From the NCBI RefSeq assembly GCF_004296335.1, contig NZ_SGIU01000001.1:535290-599289 (forward strand): 64,000 bases of DNA, written 5' to 3'. The stretch is from Flagellimonas allohymeniacidonis (GTDB lineage: Bacteria > Bacteroidota > Bacteroidia > Flavobacteriales > Flavobacteriaceae). The notes under the pieces were generated by a model, which worked only from the letters and a program-made list of their open reading frames with translations, was not told the DNA's origin and did no database searches. Position 1 is the stretch's first letter. Every line of letters starts with the position of its first letter. Positions 16,272-25,657 of this stretch are shown one piece after another. The translations under genes and the position numbers were made by a program.

Positions 16272-18674
16272 ATGAAACACATCCAATTATTATTGCTCTC
16301 AGCGCTTTTTTGCCTCAATTTTTCCATCGGCCAAGAATTGAAAAAAGCGGCCGACTATCAAAAATTCAATGGCTTTTTCAACTATTATTATGATGATAAA
16401 AATGATAAGGTCTTCTTAGAGGTGGAAAACCTTGAAGAAGAGTTTCTCTATGTATATTCTTTGAGCAGCGGTATTGGAAGCAATGATATCGGATTGGACA
16501 GAGGGCAATTGGGCAATGAGCAAGTTGTGTTCTTTAAAAAAGCGGGCACCAAACTATTACTTGTCCAACCCAATCTAAAATTTAGAGCGCTAACGAAAAA
16601 CGAATTGGAACGAAAGTCCGTGGAGCAAGCCTTTGCCAAATCGGTTTTACATGGATTCCCAATTGTTGAAGAAGCCAAGGGACGCTATTTAATTGACATT
16701 ACGGAATTTTTGATGCGCGATGCCCATGGGGTCGCATCAAGATTAAAAAGTAGAAAGCAAGGCTCCTACAGCCTGGATACCTCCAAAAGTGCCTTTGCCT
16801 TTGAGCGCACGAAAGCCTTTCCTAAAAATGTAGAATTTGATGTGACGCTTACCTTCAAGGGTACTCCTACCGGCGACTGGATCAGGTCAGTCGCACCCAA
16901 TCCAAATTTGGTTACAGTTGCGCAACACCACTCCTTTGTTGAATTGCCCGATGATGGGTATAAAAAACGGGAATTTGACCCTCGATGTGGATCCTATCCT
17001 TTTACCTACTACGATTATGCAACTCCTGTGCAAGAACCTATCTTGAAACGTTTTGTGAGACGTCATAGGCTTGAAAAGAAAAACCCGAATGCTGAAGTGA
17101 GCGAAGCTGTGGAACCCATTATTTACTATTTGGATAATGGCACACCGGAGCCTGTTCTTTCTGCCCTTATGGAGGGTGGGAAATGGTGGAATCAGGCCTT
17201 TGAGGCAATTGGATACAAAGACGCTTTTCAACTGAAGATTTTGCCTGAAGATGCCGATCCCTTGGATGTACGATACAATGTTATTCAATGGGTACATCGG
17301 TCTACAAGAGGTTGGAGTTATGGAAGTAGTGTTACCGACCCAAGAACCGGAGAAATCATCAAAGGACACGTAAGTTTGGGAAGTTTGCGAATTCGTCAAG
17401 ACTTTATGATAGCGCAGGCCTTAATGAACAAGCCTTTTGGGGAAAGGGATGACAATTATCAACCCATGTTGGAGTTGGCCCTAGCTAGAATCCGGCAACT
17501 TTCGGCGCATGAAATTGGCCATACCTTGGGTTTTGCGCATAATTTCGCCGCAAGTACCAACAACCGGGCCTCGGTGATGGACTACCCACATCCGCAGTTT
17601 GAATTGATTGGGAACACTATTGATTTTTCACAACCCTATGATACTGGAATAGGAGAGTGGGACAAGGTATCCGTCGCGTATTCCTATACCGATTTCCCCT
17701 CGGGAGAAGACGAAAAATCAGGACTCAATGCAATTTTAAAAAAGGCCCAGGATGATGGCCTTCGCTATATTTCAGATCAAGATGCGCGACCTAGGGGTGG
17801 GGCGCATGCATTCGCTCATCTATGGGATAACGGAAGAAATGCCTTCCAAGAGTTGGAGAAGGTTTTGGATATTCGAAAAACAGCCATTCGCAATTTCTCC
17901 GTGGATAACATACGAAATGGAGAGGCCAATTCTGTGTTGGAGGACGTTTTTGTCCCGTTATATTTTTTCCATAGATATCAGACTGAGGCCGCCGCCAAGC
18001 TTGTTGGCGGATTGGACTATAACTATGCAGTGAAGGGAGATGGCCAACGTACTGTAGCTTCCTTAAATGTTGCAAATCAAGAAAAGGCGCTTCAGACACT
18101 TCTTAGAACCCTTGATGCTGAGGAAATCGCCATTCCAAAGGAAAAAATGAACTTGTTCCCGCCTAGGGCGATAGGATATAACCGAACCCGTGAGTCCTTT
18201 AAAGGTAGAATGGGCGTATCGTTCGATGCGCTTTCAGCGGCGGAGACCGCAGCTGACATGACTCTGGGATTGTTGTTGCATCCCGAAAGGGCGTCACGAT
18301 TGGTACAACAGAAAAGTTTGGATGAGGACCAATTGGGACTTCAAGATGTTTTGGATAATTTGATGAAAGAGACCCTTAAAAGCAAAAAGCGGGAACCATA
18401 TCATTTAGAGGTCCAGAATACTATCAATTTCAGGATACTTCACCATATCATGAACTTGGCGGCCCACAAGGAAGTGCATCCGCAGGTAAATGCTCTGGCA
18501 TATCAAGCTTTAAAGGAGTTAAAAACCTACCTTTTGACAAGCGAAAGAAATGGTATTTCTGAAGAAATGGTCCGAAGAATTGATGCATTTGCGAAAGAGC
18601 CTTCCAAGTTTAAGGTTTTGGCTTCTCCAAAAATTCCCGATGGTTCTCCCATCGGAATGGATTGTATGAACTAA
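16272..18674 (+). CDS. Secreted zinc-dependent metalloprotease (DUF5117/DUF4953 type)
   Basis: An 800-residue protein with a signal peptide (about 1-20, cleavage near IGQ). The zinc motif HEIGHTLGFAHNF (about residues 413-425) is a metzincin-like HExxHxxGxxH with catalytic Glu. The N-terminal region (about 25-220) has the GSYSLDTSKSAF and FVELPDDGYKKREFDPR features that I associate with the DUF5118/DUF5117 modules preceding the DUF4953 protease domain. It probably acts in the periplasm or outside the cell on proteins. The threonine aldolase gene follows after 15 bases. Confidence 0.8.
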   Translation: MKHIQLLLLSALFCLNFSIGQELKKAADYQKFNGFFNYYYDDKNDKVFLEVENLEEEFLYVYSLSSGIGSNDIGLDRGQLGNEQVVFFKKAGTKLLLVQPNLKFRALTKNELERKSVEQAFAKSVLHGFPIVEEAKGRYLIDITEFLMRDAHGVASRLKSRKQGSYSLDTSKSAFAFERTKAFPKNVEFDVTLTFKGTPTGDWIRSVAPNPNLVTVAQHHSFVELPDDGYKKREFDPRCGSYPFTYYDYATPVQEPILKRFVRRHRLEKKNPNAEVSEAVEPIIYYLDNGTPEPVLSALMEGGKWWNQAFEAIGYKDAFQLKILPEDADPLDVRYNVIQWVHRSTRGWSYGSSVTDPRTGEIIKGHVSLGSLRIRQDFMIAQALMNKPFGERDDNYQPMLELALARIRQLSAHEIGHTLGFAHNFAASTNNRASVMDYPHPQFELIGNTIDFSQPYDTGIGEWDKVSVAYSYTDFPSGEDEKSGLNAILKKAQDDGLRYISDQDARPRGGAHAFAHLWDNGRNAFQELEKVLDIRKTAIRNFSVDNIRNGEANSVLEDVFVPLYFFHRYQTEAAAKLVGGLDYNYAVKGDGQRTVASLNVANQEKALQTLLRTLDAEEIAIPKEKMNLFPPRAIGYNRTRESFKGRMGVSFDALSAAETAADMTLGLLLHPERASRLVQQKSLDEDQLGLQDVLDNLMKETLKSKKREPYHLEVQNTINFRILHHIMNLAAHKEVHPQVNALAYQALKELKTYLLTSERNGISEEMVRRIDAFAKEPSKFKVLASPKIPDGSPIGMDCMN

Positions 18675-18689
18675 ATCCACTTTTCTCGA

Positions 18690-19715
18690 ATGAAGATTAA
18701 TTTGATCAGCGATACAGTCACACGCCCCTCCCAAGGCATGTTGAGGGCAATGATGACCGCGGAAGTGGGAGATGATGTTTTTAAGAATGACCCTACCGTA
18801 AATGCACTTGAGGAAAAAGCAGCGGATTACTTCGGAATGCAATCCGCTTTGTTTTTCCCAAGTGGCACCATGACAAATCAAACTGCCATCAAGTTGCACA
18901 CTCAACCAGGTGACCAATTGATTTGTGATAAATATGCCCATGTTTACAATTATGAAGGAGGAGGTGTAAGCTTCAATAGTGGTGTTTCCTGTAAGTTAGT
19001 GGATGGACACAGGGGAATGATGACCTCGGAACAAGTGGAAAAAGCCATCAACCCTCCTGATTTTTATCATAGTCCGTTGACAAGCCTGGTCTGTATTGAG
19101 AATACGACCAATAAGGGAGGTGGGGCCTGCTGGGACTTTGAAGAATTAAAGAAAATTAGAAAGGTTTGTGATGCCAATGGATTGGGCTACCATTTGGACG
19201 GAGCAAGAATTTGGAATGCACTGGTTGCCAAAAAAGAAAACCCTAAAGCTTATGGGGGTCTCTTCGATTCTATAAGCGTTTGTTTGAGCAAAGGTTTGGG
19301 TTGCCCTGTGGGTTCTGTTTTAGTGGGGGATGAAGAACTGATAGGAAGAGCATTGCGAATACGAAAAATATTGGGTGGGGGCATGCGTCAATCCGGGTAT
19401 TTGGCCGCTGCAGGTATCTATGCTTTGGACAACAATATTGATAGACTGGCAGAAGACCACCAAAAAGCCAAGGAGATTGGTGAGGTTCTCAGCGAATTGT
19501 CCTATATCAAAAAAGTGGAACCGATTGAAACCAACATTATTATTTTTGAAATCAATGCTTCGATGTTCACAGAGGCAGAATTTCTTGCAAAACTGGTACA
19601 AAACAATATTGAAATCATTGGTATGGGCCAGGGTAAGCTAAGAATGGTAACCCACTTGGACTATACTGATGAAATGCACGAACACACCCTAAATGTGCTC
19701 AAACAAATAGCCTAA
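18690..19715 (+). CDS. ltaE: Low-specificity threonine aldolase (PLP-dependent)
   Basis: A 341-residue fold-type I PLP enzyme. The N-terminus INLISDTVTRPS, the FxPSGTMTNQ phosphate loop, HLDGARIWNA with the PLP-binding Asp, and CLSKGLGCPVGS with the Schiff-base lysine are characteristic of threonine aldolases, which split threonine (or allo-threonine) into glycine and acetaldehyde. Cytoplasmic. It is 15 bases from the upstream protease gene and likely cotranscribed, though no functional link is evident. Related beta-hydroxy amino acid substrates are possible. Confidence 0.88.
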   Translation: MKINLISDTVTRPSQGMLRAMMTAEVGDDVFKNDPTVNALEEKAADYFGMQSALFFPSGTMTNQTAIKLHTQPGDQLICDKYAHVYNYEGGGVSFNSGVSCKLVDGHRGMMTSEQVEKAINPPDFYHSPLTSLVCIENTTNKGGGACWDFEELKKIRKVCDANGLGYHLDGARIWNALVAKKENPKAYGGLFDSISVCLSKGLGCPVGSVLVGDEELIGRALRIRKILGGGMRQSGYLAAAGIYALDNNIDRLAEDHQKAKEIGEVLSELSYIKKVEPIETNIIIFEINASMFTEAEFLAKLVQNNIEIIGMGQGKLRMVTHLDYTDEMHEHTLNVLKQIA

Positions 19716-19721
19716 AAACCT

Positions 19722-20048
19722 TTATTTAAAAAGAGAATCCATGCCAGGAATGTTGGGCATACCTTCTTTGGCAACGGCTCCCAGTTCTGCTTCTTGAACA
19801 CTTGTCGCTTTTTCAATGGCCTTATTCAGGGTTAGGATAAGATAATCCTCCAACTGTTCCCTATCGTTCAATAAACTATTATCGATTGTAAGTGATTTCA
19901 GTTCTCTATTGGCAGTAAGTGTGACCTTTAGCAAGCCATCTGCCGAACTCTCATCAATCATAACCGTATTGAGTCTTTCTTTGGTAGCTTTTACCTTTTC
20001 TTGGGTTTCTTTGAGCTTTCCCATCATTCCCATGAAGTCTCCAAACAT
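19722..20048 (-). CDS. YbaB/EbfC family nucleoid-associated protein
   Basis: A 108-residue protein with the YbaB layout: an N-terminal [17 protein letters not shown] amphipathic helix, a central beta sheet ([21 protein letters not shown]) and a C-terminal helix ending in NIPGMDSLF. Members form dimers with tweezer-like shape that bind DNA; in many bacteria the gene sits beside dnaX/recR, but not here. It converges with the aldolase gene (6-base gap) and has a promoter box at 20071-20078. Confidence 0.88.
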   Translation of the reverse strand: MFGDFMGMMGKLKETQEKVKATKERLNTVMIDESSADGLLKVTLTANRELKSLTIDNSLLNDREQLEDYLILTLNKAIEKATSVQEAELGAVAKEGMPNIPGMDSLFK

Positions 20049-20070
20049 AATCTTCGATTTTATTCGTTTT

Positions 20071-20078
20071 CAAAAGTA
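20071..20078 (-). promoter_or_regulatory. -7 box for the YbaB gene
   Basis: TACTTTTG on the minus strand is an exact TAnnTTTG match, 22 bases before the ATG at 20048. A TTTG at 20098-20095 could be the -33 element, with a short 16-base spacer. Confidence 0.45.
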
Positions 20079-20101
20079 GTAAATAGATTAAAATCAAATC
20101 A

Positions 20102-22240
20102 ATGACGCTTCGGTTAACATATATCTTCATTCCAATTTTCTACCTTATTTTTGTCGCCGCTTGTAAAAAGGAAAACCACACATTTATGGATTCAAAACCA
20201 CCCATTGCCAAGAAAATTCCCAAATCGCTGGAACTCCACGGGGATGTGCGAATCGATAATTACTATTGGTTGAACAATCGGGAGGATGAAGAGGTCATTG
20301 ATTACCTAAGTGCGGAGAATGCCTATTATGAGCAAATGACGGCGCATACCAAGACTTTTCAGGAAGAATTGTTCAAGGAGATGAAGTCAAGAATCAAAGA
20401 AGATGATGCTTCCGTACCTTATAAACTGAACGGATTTTGGTATATCACCAAGTATGAGACTGGGAAGGAATATCCCATTTATTCACGTAGAAAGGAAATT
20501 TTGGAGGCCGCCAATGAGGTGATGTTCAATTGCAATACAATGGCCGAGGGCCATGATTATTTTCATTTACGGGGGATTTCTGTAAGTCCGAATAACAAAC
20601 TTGCCTCATTTGGTTTGGATACCATTTCCCGCAGGCAATACCACATCCAAATAAAGGATTTGGAAACCGGAGAGATACATCCAGATAAAATCGAGAATAC
20701 TACTGGAAGTTCCGTTTGGGCCAATGACAACAAATCCATATTCTACACTAAAAAAGACCCGGTCACTTTAAGGTCAGACAAGATTTACAAGCACGTTTTA
20801 GGAACCCCGAGCGAGGAAGACGAGCTGGTTTTTCATGAGAAGGATTCTACATTTTATACGTTTGTTTATAAGACCAAGTCCAAAGAATACATCGTAATTG
20901 GTTCAACAAGCACACTTACTTCAGAATATCGATTTATAAAGGCGGACAACCCCAATGATGAGTTCAAGGTGTTTGCACCAAGGGAAAGAGGGATTGAATA
21001 TTCCTTGGCCCATTATCAAGACTACTTTTATATTCTTACCAATAAAGACAGCGCGACCAACTTTAAATTAATGCGTACTTCTCTGGACAAAACGGGCATC
21101 AAAGACTGGCAAGAGTTTATTCCGCACAAAGAAGACGTGCTTTTGGAGGATCTTGAGATATTTAAGGACTATTACGTCCTCTTGGAGCGTGAAAACGGTC
21201 TCAACCAAATACGAGTTTCACGATGGGACGATTCCGAGAGCTATTATCTTCCTTTTACTAGCGAGACCTATGTTGCAGGACCTTTTGTAAACCTTGATTT
21301 TAATACCGAGAAATTCCGCTACTATTACAATGAAATGGGTTCTCCTTATGCCATTATCGAATTCGATTTGGCCAAGAACACCAAAAAAGTACTCAAGCAG
21401 CAAGAGGTTTTGGGCGGGAAATTTGACAAAACCAATTATCGAACACAAAGGCTATGGGCAACAGCAAGGGATGGAGTCCAAATCCCAATTTCCATGGTTT
21501 ACCACAAAGACACCAAGCTAGATGAACAAAATCCCTTGTTGCAATACGCATACGGTTCTTACGGAAGTACGGTTGACCCCTATTTTTCCTCGGTCCGTTT
21601 GAGTTTGTTGGATCGTGGGTTCATCTATGCCATTGCACATGTTAGAGGTGGAGAATACCTGGGAAGACCTTGGTACGATGATGGAAAGCTCTTGAATAAG
21701 AAAAACACTTTTACTGATTTTGTTGATTGCTCTAGATTTTTGATTGAAAACCGATATACGAGCCCAGAACATCTTTATGCCAGTGGAGGTTCGGCAGGAG
21801 GCCTGCTCATGGGAGCTATTGTGAATATGGCACCAGAGCTCTACCACGGTGTAATTGCCTCCGTTCCGTTTGTGGATGTGGTCACCACCATGTTGGACGA
21901 ATCCATTCCGCTGACCACTGGGGAGTACGACGAATGGGGCAATCCCAATGAAAAAGAGTACTATAAGTATATAAAATCGTATTCGCCTTACGACAATGTA
22001 GAGGCCAAACCATACCCAAACCTTTATGTGAGCACCGGTTTACATGATTCACAGGTACAATATTGGGAGCCCGCCAAATGGGTTGCCAAGCTCCGGGATC
22101 TAAAAACAGACGATAATATATTGTTTTTGGATACGAATATGGATGCAGGCCATGGAGGGGCTTCCGGTCGTTTTGAATCCTTAAAGGAAAAAGCTAAGGA
22201 ATATGCCTTTATTCTTGATTTGGAGGGAAAGACCCTATAA
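20102..22240 (+). CDS. S9 family prolyl oligopeptidase / oligopeptidase B-like lipoprotein
   Basis: A 712-residue serine peptidase. The N-terminus has a lipobox (FVAAC, Cys 21), so it is predicted to be a lipoprotein. A seven-bladed propeller region (about 45-430) precedes the alpha/beta-hydrolase domain with GGSAGGLLMG (nucleophile Ser near 563), GLHDSQVQYWEPAKW (Asp near 649) and AGHGGASGRF (His near 683). The HDSQVQYWEP segment and the acidic residues resemble oligopeptidase B, which cleaves after Arg/Lys in short peptides. Its periplasmic membrane anchoring is inferred from the lipobox only. Confidence 0.88.
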   Translation: MTLRLTYIFIPIFYLIFVAACKKENHTFMDSKPPIAKKIPKSLELHGDVRIDNYYWLNNREDEEVIDYLSAENAYYEQMTAHTKTFQEELFKEMKSRIKEDDASVPYKLNGFWYITKYETGKEYPIYSRRKEILEAANEVMFNCNTMAEGHDYFHLRGISVSPNNKLASFGLDTISRRQYHIQIKDLETGEIHPDKIENTTGSSVWANDNKSIFYTKKDPVTLRSDKIYKHVLGTPSEEDELVFHEKDSTFYTFVYKTKSKEYIVIGSTSTLTSEYRFIKADNPNDEFKVFAPRERGIEYSLAHYQDYFYILTNKDSATNFKLMRTSLDKTGIKDWQEFIPHKEDVLLEDLEIFKDYYVLLERENGLNQIRVSRWDDSESYYLPFTSETYVAGPFVNLDFNTEKFRYYYNEMGSPYAIIEFDLAKNTKKVLKQQEVLGGKFDKTNYRTQRLWATARDGVQIPISMVYHKDTKLDEQNPLLQYAYGSYGSTVDPYFSSVRLSLLDRGFIYAIAHVRGGEYLGRPWYDDGKLLNKKNTFTDFVDCSRFLIENRYTSPEHLYASGGSAGGLLMGAIVNMAPELYHGVIASVPFVDVVTTMLDESIPLTTGEYDEWGNPNEKEYYKYIKSYSPYDNVEAKPYPNLYVSTGLHDSQVQYWEPAKWVAKLRDLKTDDNILFLDTNMDAGHGGASGRFESLKEKAKEYAFILDLEGKTL

Positions 22241-22252
22241 AATAAAAAATGC

Positions 22253-22260
22253 TATTTTTG
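22253..22260 (+). promoter_or_regulatory. -7 box for the cysteine-synthase-like gene
   Basis: TATTTTTG, followed by CA, is an exact TAnnTTTG match 52 bases before the ATG at 22313. The same ten bases TATTTTTGCA occur before the next gene (23447). Confidence 0.5.
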
Positions 22261-22312
22261 CACCGGTTAAATTTTCGATTCGTCGATTTTTAAATCCTCA
22301 TCTAAACCAGTT

Positions 22313-23353
22313 ATGAAGAAACCGATAAATGCGCACAGCAATATCCTGGATCTGATTGGAAGTACCCCCCTGGTTCAACTCAACAACATTGCGGCCCCCC
22401 TCACTGGAAACTTCTATGCGAAATTGGAATCGTTCAATCCTGGCCATTCCTCTAAAGATAGAATCGCTTCCTTTATTATTGAGGAAGCCGAACGAAAAGG
22501 TCTCCTTAAGCCTGGAAGTACCATCATTGAGACTACTTCAGGGAATACGGGGTTCAGCCTGGCCATGGTAAGCATCGTTAAAGGGTACAAATGTATTTTG
22601 GCAGTTAGCTCAAAATCATCTCCAGATAAGATTGATATGCTACGCTCTATGGGAGCCAAAGTATATGTTTGTCCCGCCCATGTAAGTGCAAACGACCCAA
22701 GATCATATTATGAAGTTGCCAAACAACTACATAGTGAGACAGATAACTCCATTTATATCAATCAATACTTTAATGAACTCAACATAGAGGCACATTACAG
22801 AACCACCGGTCCTGAGATTTGGGAACAGACCAATGGACAAATCACACATTTAGTGGCTTGTAGCGGAACAGGAGGTACCATTTCGGGTATTGCACGATAC
22901 TTAAAGGAAAAAAACCCCAAAGTGAGGATTTTGGGAGTTGACGCCCATGGCTCTGTTTTGAAAAAGTATCATGAAACAGGGGAATTCGACCATAATGAAA
23001 TATACCCATATCGTATTGAAGGATTGGGAAAAAACTTGATCCCATCTGCTACCGATTTCAACTGTATTGACCGCTACATAAAGGTAAGTGATGCGGATAG
23101 CGCACATATGACTAGAAAAGTAGCATGCACGGAGGGAATCTTCGGTGGCTACACCACAGGTGCTGTGGTTCAAGCGATGTATCAGTTGAATACCGAAGAA
23201 GAATTTGATGAAAACAGTAATGTTATTGCCATTTTCCCCGATCACGGTTCACGATACATGAGCAAGGTATACAGCAACGAATGGATGGAGAATCAGGGCT
23301 TTTTCGATACCAAAAATGTTGAAACTCCTGAACGCATCGAGTATATCAAATAA
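22313..23353 (+). CDS. PLP-dependent cysteine synthase family protein; candidate cysteate synthase
   Basis: A 346-residue fold-type II PLP enzyme of the cysteine synthase/CBS family. The PLP lysine is K48 in NPGHSSKDR, the substrate loop is TTSGNTG (74-80), and the phosphate cup is SGTGGTISG (near 190). It is longer than standard CysK (about 310) and, as in CBS, ends with an extended [19 protein letters not shown] segment. It is followed by an alpha-oxoamine synthase gene. In flavobacteria such a pair has been connected to sulfonolipid synthesis, where a cysteine-synthase relative makes cysteate from phosphoserine or a similar donor and sulfite. That role is inferred from gene pairing; a plain cysteine or cystathionine synthase remains possible. 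Confidence 0.75.
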   Translation: MKKPINAHSNILDLIGSTPLVQLNNIAAPLTGNFYAKLESFNPGHSSKDRIASFIIEEAERKGLLKPGSTIIETTSGNTGFSLAMVSIVKGYKCILAVSSKSSPDKIDMLRSMGAKVYVCPAHVSANDPRSYYEVAKQLHSETDNSIYINQYFNELNIEAHYRTTGPEIWEQTNGQITHLVACSGTGGTISGIARYLKEKNPKVRILGVDAHGSVLKKYHETGEFDHNEIYPYRIEGLGKNLIPSATDFNCIDRYIKVSDADSAHMTRKVACTEGIFGGYTTGAVVQAMYQLNTEEEFDENSNVIAIFPDHGSRYMSKVYSNEWMENQGFFDTKNVETPERIEYIK

Positions 23354-23379
23354 CCACATTTTTGTTTATAAGTAACTGA

Positions 23380-23409
23380 ACGACAATGACTTTCATTGTC
23401 GTTTTTTTT
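23380..23409 (+). terminator. Intrinsic terminator after the cysteine-synthase-like gene
   Basis: Ten-base-pair stem ACGACAATGA/TCATTGTCGT (23380-23389, 23393-23402) with a three-base loop and seven further T residues. It separates the gene from the downstream acyltransferase gene, which has its own promoter box. Confidence 0.85.
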
Positions 23410-23446
23410 GTGCACAATTCAATTATGTGAGCTTGGCAAAAATCTA

Positions 23447-23454
23447 TATTTTTG
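23447..23454 (+). promoter_or_regulatory. -7 box for the alpha-oxoamine synthase gene
   Basis: TATTTTTG (followed by CA) is an exact TAnnTTTG match 23 bases before the ATG at 23478, identical over ten bases to the box at 22253. Confidence 0.5.
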
Positions 23455-23477
23455 CAGTTCAAACAATTTCAAGGTAG

Positions 23478-24737
23478 ATGAGAGACTTATTTGATAGAAT
23501 CATTGAGAATAAGGGGCCTTTGGGAAAATGGGCTTCACAAGCTGAGGGGTATTTTGTTTTTCCAAAGTTGGAAGGGCCTATTTCCAATCGGATGAAGTTC
23601 CAAGGGAAAGATGTGATTACATGGAGCATCAATGATTATTTGGGGATGGCAAATCTACCAGAAATCAAAAAAGTGGATGGCGACGCCGCCTATGAACATG
23701 GTTCAGCCTATCCCATGGGCGCGCGTATGATGAGCGGACATACTGATTATCATGAACAATTGGAGCAGGAACTGGCCTCCTTTGTTAGCAAAGAAGCATC
23801 TTATTTATTGAATTTTGGATATCAAGGATTTATGTCGGTTATCGACGCCCTTGTATCCAAAGATGATATCATTGTGTATGATGTAGATTGCCATGCTTGT
23901 ATTATTGATGGAGTTCGATTGCATGTCGGCAAACGCTTCACTTTCAAGCACAATGATGTGGAAAGTCTAGAGAAAAACCTCGAGCGCGCAACAAAAATGG
24001 CCCAGGAAACAGGTGGAGGAATCCTGGTAATATCCGAGGGAGTTTTTGGAATGCGTGGCGAGCAAGGTATATTAAAGGAAATTGTTGCTTTAAAGGACAA
24101 GTTCAAGTTTCGATTACTTGTGGATGATGCACATGGATTTGGAACTTTGGGCAAAACTGGTGCAGGAGCTGGCGAGGAGCAAGGGATTCAAGATAATATC
24201 GATGTTTATTTGGCCACCTTTGCCAAGTCGATGGCAGGAATCGGGGCTTTTGTTGCCGCCGACAAAGAAATCATTGAATTCTTAAAATACAATCTTCGGT
24301 CGCAGATGTTTGCCAAATCTTTACCCATGATTTATGTAAAGGGTGCTTTGAAAAGGTTGGACATGCTGCGAACTATGCCCCAACTTAAGGCCAAACTTTG
24401 GGAAAATGTCAATGCGCTTCAAAATGGTCTCAAAGAGCGTGGTTTCGATATTGGTACGACAACCAGTTGCGTTACTCCAGTATATTTGAATGGTAGTATT
24501 CCTGAGGCCATGGCCTTGGTAAAGGATTTACGTGAAAACTATGGTATTTTCTGTTCCATTGTGGTTTATCCGGTAATTCCTAGAGGATTGATCCTATTGC
24601 GTATGATTCCTACAGCTACTCATACCATGGAAGACATAGCGGAGACCTTGGATGCCTTTTCGGCCATTCGAGATCGACTTCAAAATGGGACTTACAAAAG
24701 ACTTTCGGCCGCTGTGGCTGCCGCAATGGGCGAATAA
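23478..24737 (+). CDS. Alpha-oxoamine synthase; candidate cysteate/serine acyltransferase
   Basis: A 419-residue fold-type I PLP enzyme of the alpha-oxoamine synthase group (serine palmitoyltransferase, KBL, BioF). Visible marks are NDYLGMA (about 53-59), the GSAYPMGARMMSG glycine-rich segment, DDAHGFGTLG with the PLP-pairing Asp and His, and TFAKSMAGIGAF with the Schiff-base lysine near 251. Its partner gene upstream is a cysteine-synthase relative, which points to cysteate-fatty acyltransferase (3-ketocapnine formation) in sulfonolipid synthesis, needed for gliding in Flavobacterium by published work as I recall it. Serine palmitoyltransferase activity for sphingolipids is the main alternative. 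The enzyme is cytoplasmic and has no signal peptide. Confidence 0.8.
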   Translation: MRDLFDRIIENKGPLGKWASQAEGYFVFPKLEGPISNRMKFQGKDVITWSINDYLGMANLPEIKKVDGDAAYEHGSAYPMGARMMSGHTDYHEQLEQELASFVSKEASYLLNFGYQGFMSVIDALVSKDDIIVYDVDCHACIIDGVRLHVGKRFTFKHNDVESLEKNLERATKMAQETGGGILVISEGVFGMRGEQGILKEIVALKDKFKFRLLVDDAHGFGTLGKTGAGAGEEQGIQDNIDVYLATFAKSMAGIGAFVAADKEIIEFLKYNLRSQMFAKSLPMIYVKGALKRLDMLRTMPQLKAKLWENVNALQNGLKERGFDIGTTTSCVTPVYLNGSIPEAMALVKDLRENYGIFCSIVVYPVIPRGLILLRMIPTATHTMEDIAETLDAFSAIRDRLQNGTYKRLSAAVAAAMGE

Positions 24738-24758
24738 AGGTAAATTAAGCCTCCCTTC

Positions 24759-25625
24759 TTATCTAAAATATCTATCCAGTATGGATAGAACCGCATTTCT
24801 ATAAGTGTTTCCAAATAAGTTGAGATGTACTAATAGGTAATACAGCTGATATATCTCGGTAATCTCGTGAGGATTGTCATGTTTTGGCATTATATCATAA
24901 TAGGCCTTATAGAAAGAAGAGTCAAATCCGCCAAACAAGCGGCTCATGGCAATGTCCACTTCTGAATGTCCATGGTACACACTGGGGTCGATGAGATGGG
25001 GAGTGCCATCTTTTGCTATTAAAAAGTTTCCACTCCATAAATCACCGTGCAGCAAGGAGGACTTTACAGGTCCAATAATTGAATTACAGATTTTCAGAGT
25101 TTTTTCTTTTGGAGGAACGCTTTCCTCAGAAAGTAGGCCCTTGTTCACTGCTATTTCCAATTGGGATTCGATTCGCATTCCTACATAGAATTCAGCCCAA
25201 TTTTCACTCATTATATTGTTTTGGGGTAGGTGCCCAATAAAATTGTTCTCTTTGGCGCCAAAGGTCGAAGAAGTAGATGTCAAGTGCAATTCGGCTAACT
25301 TTCGTCCGAGTAACCTAAAATCTTCCGTATTGGGGTTTTTACGGTCAACGAATTCTAGTACCAAATATCCATTCCCATTTATTCTTCCGTAGTGGTAAAC
25401 TTTTGGGACCTTGATTGTTTTAGTGGCTCCAAGTTGTTCCAACCCTTTGGCTTCTGCAATAAACAAATCTTCGGCCCAAGGTTCCGTTGAAGTTTTTACA
25501 AAGAATTTAGACTTTGGTGTAAATACTTCATACGCTTTTGATATGTCGCCACCATGTACGGGGCTATATTCCAAAATGGGAGTATCGAGTATCCTTTCAA
25601 GATGGGGTTTAAGTTCTGCAAACAT
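24759..25625 (-). CDS. Fructosamine kinase family protein
   Basis: A 288-residue protein with the kinase-like APH fold. The N-terminus has GGDISKAYEV (glycine-rich nucleotide contact) and KFFVKTS (ATP lysine); LLHGDLWSGNFL (catalytic Asp) and HLIDPSVYHGHSEVDIAM (metal-binding Asp) follow in the C-terminal lobe. Members phosphorylate ketosamines formed by glycation (bacterial ones mainly ribulosamines and erythrulosamines), leading to protein or metabolite deglycation. Length matches the family. It converges with the acyltransferase gene and precedes no partner phosphatase in the window. Confidence 0.9.
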   Translation of the reverse strand: MFAELKPHLERILDTPILEYSPVHGGDISKAYEVFTPKSKFFVKTSTEPWAEDLFIAEAKGLEQLGATKTIKVPKVYHYGRINGNGYLVLEFVDRKNPNTEDFRLLGRKLAELHLTSTSSTFGAKENNFIGHLPQNNIMSENWAEFYVGMRIESQLEIAVNKGLLSEESVPPKEKTLKICNSIIGPVKSSLLHGDLWSGNFLIAKDGTPHLIDPSVYHGHSEVDIAMSRLFGGFDSSFYKAYYDIMPKHDNPHEITEIYQLYYLLVHLNLFGNTYRNAVLSILDRYFR

Positions 25626-25657
25626 TTGAATCTACAACTTGCATTCAAATGTAGCTA

